From Bacteroidales bacterium (lineage in GTDB: Bacteria > Bacteroidota > Bacteroidia > Bacteroidales > P3), in the NCBI GenBank assembly GCA_017962545.1, contig JAGCVD010000022.1:21075-85074 (forward strand): a stretch of 64,000 nucleotides of DNA. The letters are read 5' to 3'. Shown here in pieces: positions 1 to 9,312 of the stretch. The notes under the pieces are model-generated. The model searched no databases. It worked only from the letters and a program-made list of their open reading frames with translations, and was not told the DNA's origin. The first letter of the stretch is position 1; each line of letters opens with the position of its first letter. Made by a program: the position numbers and the translations under genes.

Positions 1-1227
1 AGTCCGATACTCGAAGTGCTAGTTTCGACACAAGGCCGCCAGTCGGTCAACAGCTTTACCGACACGCTCTATCGTATCGCGGAGGATTACACCGATGCTT
101 TCCGTCGGACAGACCTCGACCTTGACGCTTATGCGGGACAGACCATCTGGATTGCCTTCCGTCATATATCACACTGGGGCAGGGGCATCATCTGGCTCGA
201 CGACGTGAGGGTGCGCAATGACCTCCCGCCTGTAGTGCAGCTTTCGGTCCCCGCCGGCTACGAGCGCACGGTGGCGGCACAGACGGGCGTGGAGCATCCT
301 GTGCATCTTGGCGACGCCGTAACGCTCAATGCCGACCTGCTGTTCGGGAACCATATAGATGTTACCTACACATGGCACAGTGCGATGGTCGACAGGGGTG
401 AAGCCTCAATGATACCGGACAGCAACATGCTTACCATCAGTTATCTTACTGAAGGGGTGGACACCATCACCGTGGTGGCCGACAACCACTTCGGCCTTGA
501 CACCACCACCACTCCGGTAACTGTTATCAACTGCACCGCCATCACCGAATTCCCTTACACGGAGAGTTTCGACGCGGGCAGCGAGAGTGCCGGTTGCTGG
601 CAAGTGTTCAATCCCGACACCGCCAGTTATGTGAGCGTGGAAATCCATGAACAAGACTTCCTCTGGAGTTGGAGTACCGACAGCAGCGACATGTCATCCC
701 TTTGGGCGGTGTCACCGCAGATAATATTGCCTGACAACGATGTGGTGTATGAATTGTCCTGGAGTGCCGCCCGGAGCGATACCCCCTATAGTGTCCTGTT
801 ATCACCGGCAGGATGCGACGAGACCGTCTGCTTTACCACGTTGCTCTACACCGACACCGTCGATGCTTCCAACGACGACTACTTCCGTCAGCACAGCCTC
901 ATGCTCGGCGATTACGCCGGACAGCCCGTCCGAATTGCCTTCATGGTTACGGAAGGGTCTTCTGACTATAACTCGCTGACGATTGCCCTTAACGAGGTGA
1001 ACATCCATGCCACCGACAGCGTGCGCGTGGGGATTGCCCCGACCGGAGAGGACAATGTGCGAGTGTATGTGCGCGAAAAGAGAGTGGTGGTGGAAGGCGC
1101 TGACGGCATGAGAGTGAACGTCTACGACATGATGGGCCGTCAAGTCGAACACAATGCGTCCCTACGTCCCGGCGTCTACCTTGTCCGCATTGGGACATCT
1201 GCCGCCCGAAAAGTAATAGTGTACTAA
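1..1227 (+). CDS. T9SS-sorted cell-surface protein with adhesin-like (choice-of-anchor J) domains, 5' truncated
   Basis: The frame is open from the first base, so the N-terminus lies outside the window. The visible 408 codons hold two lectin-like beta-sandwich segments of the cleaved-adhesin/choice-of-anchor J kind, each ending in a similar strand pattern (AYAGQTIWIAFRH near the start, DYAGQPVRIAFMV about 300 residues later). Between them is an Ig/PKD-like stretch (VTYTWHS to ADNHFG). The last 80 residues have the type A sorting-domain pattern (VNVYDMMGRQV, then LRPGVYLVRI and a basic end), the signal that directs proteins through the type IX secretion system to the cell surface. The ligand is unknown. 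The sorting-domain assignment is firm; the adhesin role is inferred from the fold pattern. Confidence 0.8.
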   Translation, partial: SPILEVLVSTQGRQSVNSFTDTLYRIAEDYTDAFRRTDLDLDAYAGQTIWIAFRHISHWGRGIIWLDDVRVRNDLPPVVQLSVPAGYERTVAAQTGVEHPVHLGDAVTLNADLLFGNHIDVTYTWHSAMVDRGEASMIPDSNMLTISYLTEGVDTITVVADNHFGLDTTTTPVTVINCTAITEFPYTESFDAGSESAGCWQVFNPDTASYVSVEIHEQDFLWSWSTDSSDMSSLWAVSPQIILPDNDVVYELSWSAARSDTPYSVLLSPAGCDETVCFTTLLYTDTVDASNDDYFRQHSLMLGDYAGQPVRIAFMVTEGSSDYNSLTIALNEVNIHATDSVRVGIAPTGEDNVRVYVREKRVVVEGADGMRVNVYDMMGRQVEHNASLRPGVYLVRIGTSAARKVIVY

Positions 1228-1341
1228 AAATGGGTAACGAAAAAGACGGCGACTGCCATCGCCTTCTACCGCATCGACACCGAGGAACAGCGCAAGGCAC
1301 TGCTGGACTATCAAATGAACAATCTGGAAAACAATAAATAA
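1228..1341 (+). pseudogene. Short coding remnant in frame after the T9SS protein
   Basis: Directly after the stop of the upstream gene, the same frame stays open for 37 codons to the stop at 1339-1341. The segment has no good start, yet its codons (gcc atc gcc ttc tac cgc atc gac acc gag) have the strong third-position G/C bias of real genes here, and it reads as an ordinary helical protein tail (AIAFYRIDTEEQRKALLDY). It is probably the 3' end of a lost gene. I do not recognise the family. Confidence 0.45.
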
Positions 1342-1346
1342 GGTAT

Positions 1347-2645
1347 ATGAAACACACAGCCAAACTTTTCACCCTGTTGGCCGCCGTGCTCATCTTTGCG
1401 GCCTGCAACAAAGACAAAGAGGAGTTGCGCCAGGAGCGTGATATTGTCTACACCGTAGCGCCTGCAGGAACAGGGCATGACATGTCCACAGACAATGCCG
1501 ACGCAACCACATCGGTTCATCTGTATACCGAGGCGGAATGGCAGGCCTTGCTGGACCGCTTCTGCGACTATGCCGAGGAAGGCAGCACGGTGACTTTCCA
1601 CAACGCCAATAAGTCGCCTAAAGGCACCAAGGACGCCACCACCTTCTCCACCACCGACCGCGAGGAGATGAAACGCTGGATGGCCCAGATGGAGGACGCG
1701 GGCATGACCGTCACCGTCAGCTACGACCCCAATACCGGCACCTGGAACGGCACCGCCTACGCCACCGCGCCCCTGGAAAACACGAAACGACTGAGTCGCG
1801 TCACCATGACCAAGTCTTGCGGGTCGGGGCAGTTTATTTCTAAATTATGGAGACCGGAATATGATAATTATTTCGGACTTCATACTGTCTACAATTACAA
1901 CTGGAATGGCGACCAACTGACCAGTGTCGACATGGATGAAGAAACAATCATTTATATGTCGGACGGCGTTACGGTCGACTCTGTTCTCCACGTCCACAAC
2001 ACCGCCACCTTTGACTATGTGAGCGGGAACCGCACCTCGTTGTATCTCTACGACAATGACAGCAACCTGGTTAAAGAATACCGATACGTTTACAATGACA
2101 GCGGGCGCCTTGTCCAGGAATTCCAAACCGACCATGCCTACGACGCTCATCATATGGATTACTATTACTACAAAGAATTTATGGGGCTGGATTGGTATTT
2201 TGCACCCTCTTTTCTCAACTTTGCATTTAGAGCAACTCTAGGTTTTGACATCCATTATGATAGCGCAGGATATCTTCTTGGTATTACACCTGAGGACAGA
2301 CACATTACCGACGGTCCAAGCCATATTTCGTACGACTGCTTATGGAGCAACGGCGACCTTCTTCGCACGGTATCTTCATTTGGCGTCCTGCAGCATGCCT
2401 ACCAGTATAGCTTCTCCCTACAGCCATACGGCATCTCCACGGGCACCACGTCGTTGCTGCCGGGATACAACACGTTCTTCCCATGGATGACATTTTGGAG
2501 TCGGCACAACCTGACACACATTTCCGGACAGGGGCCTGAGATGTGGATTTCCCATACCTACAACTCCGACGGCACCATTGCCACCGCCCAGATGACATGG
2601 ACCGACGAGAGCACCATCCGATGGGTTTTTGAATATCTCGACTAA
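1347..2645 (+). CDS. Hypothetical lipoprotein with YD-like beta-strand repeats
   Basis: 432 residues. The N-terminus is a type II signal peptide with a lipobox (VLIFAAC, Cys about residue 20), so the mature protein is a lipoprotein, probably in the outer membrane. The body is rich in Tyr, Asp, Asn and Trp and contains repeats such as YNYNWNGDQLTSVD, YRYVYNDSGRLVQE and HYDSAGYLLGI, which resemble the YD/RHS-type strand repeats common in Bacteroidales surface proteins. A proline- and threonine-rich region at residues 30-130 precedes them. No catalytic motif is visible. The start follows a coding remnant by 5 bp. Function unknown. Confidence 0.75.
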   Translation: MKHTAKLFTLLAAVLIFAACNKDKEELRQERDIVYTVAPAGTGHDMSTDNADATTSVHLYTEAEWQALLDRFCDYAEEGSTVTFHNANKSPKGTKDATTFSTTDREEMKRWMAQMEDAGMTVTVSYDPNTGTWNGTAYATAPLENTKRLSRVTMTKSCGSGQFISKLWRPEYDNYFGLHTVYNYNWNGDQLTSVDMDEETIIYMSDGVTVDSVLHVHNTATFDYVSGNRTSLYLYDNDSNLVKEYRYVYNDSGRLVQEFQTDHAYDAHHMDYYYYKEFMGLDWYFAPSFLNFAFRATLGFDIHYDSAGYLLGITPEDRHITDGPSHISYDCLWSNGDLLRTVSSFGVLQHAYQYSFSLQPYGISTGTTSLLPGYNTFFPWMTFWSRHNLTHISGQGPEMWISHTYNSDGTIATAQMTWTDESTIRWVFEYLD

Positions 2646-2704
2646 AAAAACCTTGTATATTAGCCCCACCCTCCTCCTTGATACTCCGTATTTTAAACGT
2701 CAGT

Positions 2705-2747
2705 TTTACGTTCGTTTTACGATTAATAAACGTTAAACGAACGTAAA
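2705..2747. repeat. 17-bp inverted repeat at the left side of the AT-rich island
   Basis: Positions 2705-2721 and 2731-2747 are inverted copies with one mismatch (core TTTACGTTCGTTT / AAACGAACGTAAA) around a 9-bp AT spacer. No T-run follows, so it does not look like a standard intrinsic terminator. It could be an operator or a recombinase core site. Confidence 0.6.
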
Positions 2748-2795
2748 TGGATGGTTGATATATCATTGAGTATTGCTCCAAGGTAGGGGGAAGGT

Positions 2796-2846
2796 GACTG
2801 CCACCCGGGCTGACAATTTGTCAGCGGGTGGCAGTCGCTTTTTTTA
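2796..2846 (+). terminator. Nested hairpin followed by a T-run
   Basis: An 11-bp perfect outer stem (2796-2806 with 2826-2836, GACTGCCACCC/GGGTGGCAGTC) encloses the inner palindrome CTGACAATTTGTCAG (2810-2824). A run of T begins at 2839. It may terminate the lipoprotein transcript, but most of it is also the left copy of the 38-bp repeat found upstream of groES. Confidence 0.55.
2802..2839 (+). repeat. 38-bp direct repeat, left copy
   Basis: Matches 5168-5205 at 35 of 38 positions. The two copies bracket the AT-rich GH16 island. Confidence 0.8.
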
Positions 2847-2946
2847 TATTTCCACGAGAAAAGTATAAATAACCAGAAATTCCCCATAAATATTTTTTTT
2901 GTTAACAAATTTTTCATGTTCATATGTATAATTCGGGGAATATATG

Positions 2947-2954
2947 TAAATTTG
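2947..2954 (+). promoter_or_regulatory. Bacteroidota -7 box (TAAATTTG) upstream of the GH16 gene
   Basis: TAAATTTG fits the TAnnTTTG consensus of the primary sigma factor and lies 37 bp before the ATG at 2991. No clear -33 TTTG is present. Confidence 0.45.
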
Positions 2955-2990
2955 CCACACAATCCTAAAGCGATACAATATAACAAACAT

Positions 2991-4465
2991 ATGGGAATAA
3001 GACACATAAGTATTTTTTTCGCAATAATCTTTTCTTTCTGTTTAAATACATTCTGCCAGTCTGAGAGTTTAGTGGACACATTCCGAACCGTATATTGCGA
3101 TACGACAATCTGGATGTGTCGGGAAGAACCTTGGGTATTAATTTTCGAAGATGAGTTTGATGGCAACTCTCTTAACAGCAATAACTGGGACATAATAAAA
3201 GGAGTGCCTAGAGATTTTTATTTTGAAATACAGAAAGCATGGCATCAAGAAGATAATATAGATGTAAGTAACGGCAGTCTCAAAATTGTCACCCGTCATG
3301 AATTTTTACCCAATATGTGATATCATACGACCCGTTAACATATAACATATCCGACTTTGATTATACCAGTGGAGAAATATGGAGTAAACGAAAGTTTATG
3401 TTCGGGAAATACGAAGCACGGATAAAGATTCCGAAAGGCTGGGGATTGTGGCCAGCATTCTGGCTATACGGTGATGGTCATATCGGCAACGAAATTGATG
3501 TTTTTGAATTTGTAAACGAAACACCATCATCAAACCTTGCCAAGAAACAGCATATGACTGTTCATTATGACTATAATCATGACGGTCACGTTGATGATAG
3601 ATACTATGAATATTTACATGAAGATATGTCCTTAAAATATCATATATACACTTTAGTGTATCTTCCTGGATATATCAAATGGATGGTTGACGGGAATACT
3701 CTCGCTGAACATTACAGATATTATGAGTACTATAATTTCCCAGAAAGGCCCGTCGAATGCGAAATCATTGGAGGATCCATCTATATGGAGAATAAACTTT
3801 TTCCGTTTCCTCCAATGAATGTTATTTTTAATACTGCGGTTCAATATGGCCAGGGAAATGAACCAAACGGAAATACTATTCTTCCAGCACAGATGGAGGT
3901 GGACTGGTTTAGATATTATGTAAGTGCAAACAATATATTAGTGCAAACCAAAGATATACAGCAACAATATTTAAACAATGATATAAACAATGCTTATGCT
4001 GGATATGATGTGAGATTGGATACCCTAATTATTCCATCAGAGGCACAAATCAATATTATTGCATTAAATGAGGTTGTATTACAACCCGGTTTTGAGGCTG
4101 AATCTGGGTCTGATGTTAAAATACTTATTCATCAAACGTCACCCCAACAAATGACATATGCTAATACATTACAAAACTCAGAAGAATTAGAAGAATTGGA
4201 AATTTGTTTACAACAAAATGACATACCAGATGTTTCCATTTTCCCCAATCCCACATCTGGCAATGTAACTATTTCTTTTCCTGATAATATCGTGAACAAC
4301 GGAGAAATACTTATTTTCTCATCAAACGGAGAACTCTTGAGACAGAATGCAATTACAGAAAAAACAATACTACAAAATATAAATTATGCACCTGGAATAT
4401 ACATCCTAGCTATCCGCAATTTAAGAGACAATACTGTATCATCATTCAAAATTATTGTGAAATGA
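2991..4465 (+). pseudogene. GH16 family beta-glucanase (laminarinase-like), T9SS-exported, split by a frameshift
   Basis: The first part (2991-3320) has a signal peptide (MGIRHISIFFAIIF) and the N-terminal GH16 strands (LIFEDEFDGNSL, DNIDVSNGSLKI). It stops at 3318-3320. The rest continues in the -1 frame up to 4465 with the GH16 core: GLWPAFWLYG, the catalytic motif EIDVFEF (two Glu and one Asp), then a strand pair near VIFNTAVQYG. After the catalytic domain come a coat-hanger-like segment (EVVLQPGFEAESGS) and a C-terminal T9SS type A sorting domain (SIFPNPTSGNVTIS). Together they would form one secreted enzyme that cleaves beta-1,3 or beta-1,3/1,4-glucans. The break lies near 3300-3317, close to a five-T run; loss of one base would explain it. 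The gene is far more AT-rich than its surroundings, which suggests transfer. Confidence 0.8.
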
Positions 4466-5166
4466 AACGGTGGCTATTGGTTCTGATATTATTGGCATCT
4501 ACGACAAACGCTTTCCCCCAAAGAGTACATAGAGTGATTGACTCTTTATATATTTTTTTTAAAGAGTTCCATATATCAACTGATATTGGTTATTATATTC
4601 TTATTCCAAATACCAGTACACATGATGACAAATATGGATGGATAAATCCCAATACTATGTACACCTATGATTACCTTCATCATAACCAATGGGACATTGC
4701 TGTGGCTGCAGAAAATGAAATTGTAAGATGGCGGCTCGCCATAGAGCGCGATTATTTGAATTATGGTATTTACCAGCCCAAAAGGAATCTTCAAGCAGAT
4801 TACCTACGCGCTTCTCTTTCTCTACAGATTTTCCTCTTAAGAAAAATGAAATATCATATACTCCTTGGTCCTGCATTTGAATGGGACAGGATTACACGAT
4901 ATGTCTATTCTACTGATGAACAAACACTAAAAAACCCAAATATAGGACAGACTCTAGGACACAACTTTCTGTTATGTCTGACATTTACCTACGCCATAAA
5001 CAACAAGAGCAGAGTATTTCTCCAAACATCTGGAGGCCTACGCTTGCGTCACGACCATGATTTTCCGAGTTTTAACCACTGGGGCTATGGCCTCGGTCCT
5101 GAGGCTGCTTTAATGTCCAACTGTCCATTAAGCGTTGGCATAGGGTACAATTATTTGTTTAAATAG
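4462..5166 (+). CDS. Hypothetical exported protein, probably a small outer-membrane barrel
   Basis: The start overlaps the GH16 stop by 4 bp (ATGA), so the two are probably translationally coupled. The 234 residues start with a signal peptide (MKRWLLVLILLASTTNAF). The body has alternating aromatic and polar strands (WDIAVAAENEIVRW, RVFLQTSGGLRLR) and ends in a strand with a terminal aromatic (VGIGYNYLFK), as outer-membrane beta-barrels do. It shares the AT-rich composition of the GH16 gene. No specific family is recognised; a role in glucan handling is only suggested by the coupling. Confidence 0.65.
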   Translation: MKRWLLVLILLASTTNAFPQRVHRVIDSLYIFFKEFHISTDIGYYILIPNTSTHDDKYGWINPNTMYTYDYLHHNQWDIAVAAENEIVRWRLAIERDYLNYGIYQPKRNLQADYLRASLSLQIFLLRKMKYHILLGPAFEWDRITRYVYSTDEQTLKNPNIGQTLGHNFLLCLTFTYAINNKSRVFLQTSGGLRLRHDHDFPSFNHWGYGLGPEAALMSNCPLSVGIGYNYLFK

Positions 5167-5167
5167 G

Positions 5168-5205
5168 CACCCTGACTGACAATTTGTCAGCGCGTGGCAG
5201 TCGCT
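5168..5205 (+). repeat. 38-bp direct repeat, right copy
   Basis: Matches 2802-2839 at 35 of 38 positions and contains the same 15-bp palindrome (5176-5190). It starts 2 bp after the stop of the secreted protein and lies in the groES upstream region. Confidence 0.8.
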
Positions 5206-5238
5206 GGCAGTTTTATGGGGGTTGGCACGGTTGTTGAT
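5176..5238 (+). promoter_or_regulatory. Candidate groESL control region (palindrome and sigma54-like element)
   Basis: A perfect 7-bp-arm palindrome, CTGACAATTTGTCAG (5176-5190), precedes TGGCAC-N5-TTGAT (5223-5238). The latter resembles a sigma54 -24/-12 site except for GA in place of GC at -12. The region lies 73-135 bp before groES and is a plausible heat-shock control region. This is an inference from sequence resemblance only. Confidence 0.35.
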
Positions 5239-5310
5239 AACATTGGATGTCGCCGCGCTGAAGCACGGCGCACCGAACAAACGAAGTAAAACAAAAAAAA
5301 CATAACAGTT

Positions 5311-5583
5311 ATGACAAACATCCAACCTTTAGCAGACCGAGTCCTCGTGCGTCCCGCCGAGGCTGAACAGAAGACCGCCAGCGGCATTATCATCCCCGAC
5401 ACCGCCAAGGAGAAACCGCAGCGCGGCGAAGTCCTCGCCGTTGGTAAGGGCACCAAAGACCATGAGATGACCGTCAAACCCGGCGACCACGTGCTCTACG
5501 GCAAGTACAGCGGCACCGAGATTGAAATCGACGGCGAGAAGCTGATGATCATGAAGGAAAGCGACATCTACGCTATTATTTAA
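5311..5583 (+). CDS. groES: Co-chaperonin GroES
   Basis: 90 residues, the usual length. The protein shows the GroES fold signature: [20 protein letters not shown] at the start, the mobile loop [16 protein letters not shown], the turn [13 protein letters not shown] and the end ESDIYAII. The heptameric lid caps GroEL during ATP-driven folding of cytoplasmic proteins. It lies 125 bp before groEL, as in most bacteria. The intergenic space holds AT-rich repeats of an ACCTTT word. Confidence 0.97.
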   Translation: MTNIQPLADRVLVRPAEAEQKTASGIIIPDTAKEKPQRGEVLAVGKGTKDHEMTVKPGDHVLYGKYSGTEIEIDGEKLMIMKESDIYAII

Positions 5584-5640
5584 TGTTGAAGGGTATAAGG
5601 GTTTGAGAGTTTAAGTGTAAGTTGGCACCTTCAACCCACC

Positions 5641-7346
<1,706 letters not shown>

Positions 7347-7352
7347 TTCCGA

Positions 7353-7400
7353 GTAGTTAAGGAGACAGTAGTTAAGTAGTTAAGTAGTTAAGTAGTTAAG
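7353..7400 (+). repeat. TAGTTAAG tandem repeats after groEL
   Basis: Four exact copies of the 8-bp unit TAGTTAAG occupy 7369-7400, with a further degenerate copy from 7353. The array lies between the groEL stop and its terminator. A related word recurs in reverse complement at 26459-26494. Confidence 0.75.
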
Positions 7401-7421
7401 ACAATACTGCTACTATCAACA

Positions 7422-7454
7422 AAAGGGAGCATCCAATCGGGTGCTCCCTTTCTT
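7422..7454 (+). terminator. Intrinsic terminator of groESL
   Basis: A 13-bp stem (7422-7434 with 7439-7451, AAAGGGAGCATCC/GGGTGCTCCCTTT, one G-T pair) with a 4-nt loop ends in T-rich sequence. The following 95 bp to the next gene show nothing recognisable. Confidence 0.85.
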
Positions 7455-7549
7455 ATTACCTTCTTTGTGGGTTCTATGATCCCTCGGCCCTTGAGATTGC
7501 CTTTCCGATTGGTTTCAAGACCGGTTGGGACTAGCGCAGGGGCGATTTA

Positions 7550-8272
7550 CTATTTCTTCATTTTAGGACGGACTTTGTGGTATTCGGTATTTCCTTCCCT
7601 ATCCCAACCTTGAATGAAAAACCAACCGTCCGCACCCCAGAATGAGTCGCCACACGGCCACCATCGCGGTGGTGTTTTGTAGACATACGGCTTGCCGAGC
7701 TTGTCCGATGTGCAATCATAAGGGTAGATATAAACAATACCCTCCGCTCCTTCAAAAGGGGCGTCCCAATAAATGACATCTGTAAAATAACTGGCCAATA
7801 AGTTATCCGTTGACAAAGACATCCTGCAAGTCTCTATACGTGTTGTATCGTTGTGTGTATGTGTGCAACAGTAATCTCCCGCGGCAAGCTCAACGATGTG
7901 CCCACAACCCTCAAAGTCGTAAAAGCCACACTCTTCCATGCAATCTTCATAATCGAATCCTATTTCTTTGGCCCATTTGCGAACGATGGCAGAATCTTTT
8001 TTATCGGGAGTGCGCTCGGAGCGTATCCTTTGGTATTGTTCCTTGACCCGTGAGGCCGCATCGAATGTGGCCTCACTTATCCTCACGTCCTCCCACACTA
8101 TCCCGTTTTGCGTCACCTCAACTGCCTGTTCCTCAAAGGCCGTATCCATAAGATGGATGGTGTCCGTGATGCGGGTAGTGTCCTCTTCGACTCCGGTGTT
8201 ATTGGCATTCATGCAGGCGGTCATCATTCCGAAGGCGCACACCATCGCGCCGAGCAAAAAGAGTTTCTTCAT
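7550..8272 (-). CDS. Hypothetical cysteine-rich lipoprotein
   Basis: 240 residues. A type II signal peptide ends in GMMTAC (Cys about residue 20). The mature part begins with a low-complexity Thr/Asp/Glu stretch and contains several paired cysteines (YEDCMEECGFYDFEGC, GDYCCTHTH), then a Trp-rich C-terminal half (PPRWWPCGDSFWGADGWFF). The cysteines suggest disulfides in the periplasm or on the surface. It is the last gene of a minus-strand run behind alaX, 12 bp after it. I do not recognise the family. Confidence 0.7.
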   Translation of the reverse strand: MKKLFLLGAMVCAFGMMTACMNANNTGVEEDTTRITDTIHLMDTAFEEQAVEVTQNGIVWEDVRISEATFDAASRVKEQYQRIRSERTPDKKDSAIVRKWAKEIGFDYEDCMEECGFYDFEGCGHIVELAAGDYCCTHTHNDTTRIETCRMSLSTDNLLASYFTDVIYWDAPFEGAEGIVYIYPYDCTSDKLGKPYVYKTPPRWWPCGDSFWGADGWFFIQGWDREGNTEYHKVRPKMKK

Positions 8273-8284
8273 TTCGTTGTAGTT

Positions 8285-8761
8285 TTAGTTTATCTCTTCC
8301 AACTTGAAGCGCATTCGCCAGGTGTGGGTGTCAGCGTTATAATCGTGGGAGAGAATTTTGAAGCGACCGATTTCGGAGGTGTTGTGGACGTGGGTGCCGA
8401 CGCAGGCGCAGAGGTCGTAGCCGCCGATGCGGACGAGGCGTAGAGTCTCGGAAGCATCGTCGGGAAGCTTCCAGAGGTCCACCTCGGGCGGCACCTCTCC
8501 CCTCTTCACAAACTCGTAGCTGACGGGCAAGTTCTGCGCAATCACCTCGTTGACGCGGCGCTCTATCTCCGCCACCTGCTCCTCGGTGGGGCAGGCATCG
8601 AGCAGGTAGTCGCACTTGCTCTTCTTGCGCTCGATATGCGCGTTGCGCGACCGCGGACAGCCAAACATCCGCACCATCGTCTGGTTCAAGATATGCTCCG
8701 CCGTATGCATGCGAGGGTCTTCCTGCTTATGATGCTCATTAAGAATTGGTTGTTGTTCCAT
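8285..8761 (-). CDS. AlaX-type trans-editing protein (AlaRS/ThrRS second additional domain)
   Basis: 158 residues, a free-standing editing domain that hydrolyses mischarged tRNA (Ser- or Gly-tRNA-Ala in known members). The two metal-binding motifs are present: HTAEH (His19 and His23) and CVGTH (Cys120 and His124), followed by NTSEIGRFKILSHD as in the AlaRS editing domain. The first 18 residues form a short lead before the first motif. Copies of this 5' region precede two lipoprotein ORFs just upstream. The gene is 18 bp after one of them, so co-transcription is likely. Confidence 0.85.
   Translation of the reverse strand: MEQQPILNEHHKQEDPRMHTAEHILNQTMVRMFGCPRSRNAHIERKKSKCDYLLDACPTEEQVAEIERRVNEVIAQNLPVSYEFVKRGEVPPEVDLWKLPDDASETLRLVRIGGYDLCACVGTHVHNTSEIGRFKILSHDYNADTHTWRMRFKLEEIN
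8672..8761 (-). repeat. alaX 5' segment, parental copy of a three-copy repeat
   Basis: Codons 1-30 of alaX. This segment, including the start codon and the MHT codons, is repeated at 9212-9298 and 9874-9954. Confidence 0.75.
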
Positions 8762-8779
8762 GATTATTAGTTGTATTTG

Positions 8780-9298
8780 TTATTGGTTGTATTCTACAAT
8801 ACTCCAAAGACTATGGACAATTAGGTAACCATCAGCCCTTGCTTCTTTCTCGTAACATAATGGATTCCCTTCTCTCCAGTGGTAACTTATGTTGGCATCA
8901 GAACGTTCAGGACGGAAATAATCTGGTTTTTCACCTAATATATGGAGTGTGTCGCCCGACACTTTGAAGAAAATTGGTTTGTATAAGATTGCAATATTGG
9001 CAGTGGTATCCCACAGTTCAGAGTGCTTGTTTGTAGTTGAAAGAAAAAGTTCATCATGATCATTATCTCTGAAATATACAGTCGTCTTTCCACCTGAACT
9101 ATTGCCTACTGTGATTGGTTTGACTTTTACCGTGATGTTATCAATACATGATGTTAATCCCAATATGGATGTTAGGACGATTAAATCTGTAACGCATCTT
9201 CTTATTACCATTTTCGTTAAGGGTGTGTTCAATCCGCCTGTATGCATCGGCGGGTACTCTTCTTTGTTATGAGCATTAAGCATCGGTTCTTGTTCCAT
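8780..9298 (-). CDS. Hypothetical lipoprotein ORF fused behind a copy of the alaX start
   Basis: Read from 9298, the protein begins MEQEPMLNAHNKEEYPPMHT, nearly the alaX N-terminus, and then turns into a lipoprotein signal peptide (VLTSILGLTSC). An internal ATG at 9211 (MVIRRCVTDL) gives a normal N-terminal signal peptide and is probably the native start; the upstream 29 codons are then a transplanted leader. The mature part of about 120 residues has no recognised domain and is richer in A/T than alaX. It lies 14 bp after the next lipoprotein gene and 18 bp before alaX. Confidence 0.6.
   Translation of the reverse strand: MEQEPMLNAHNKEEYPPMHTGGLNTPLTKMVIRRCVTDLIVLTSILGLTSCIDNITVKVKPITVGNSSGGKTTVYFRDNDHDELFLSTTNKHSELWDTTANIAILYKPIFFKVSGDTLHILGEKPDYFRPERSDANISYHWREGNPLCYEKEARADGYLIVHSLWSIVEYNQ
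9212..9298 (-). repeat. alaX 5' segment, second copy
   Basis: 29 codons that match alaX codons 1-20 closely and the 9874-9954 copy over nearly the whole length, including the shared tail TTG-ac-ACACCCTTA. The reading frame is kept and joins the lipoprotein frame. Confidence 0.8.
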
Positions 9299-9312
9299 AT
9301 CTGTTTAGTATA

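Noticed and set aside
3300-3320. Programmed -1 frameshifting in the GH16 gene
   Set aside because: The heptamer is A TTT TTA, which lacks the first matching base of an efficient slip site, and no downstream pseudoknot is evident. A simple frameshift is more likely.
2840-5167. The GH16 island as a transposon or IS element
   Set aside because: There is no transposase, integrase or terminal inverted repeat at its ends; only the 38-bp direct repeat and a nearby inverted repeat are seen.
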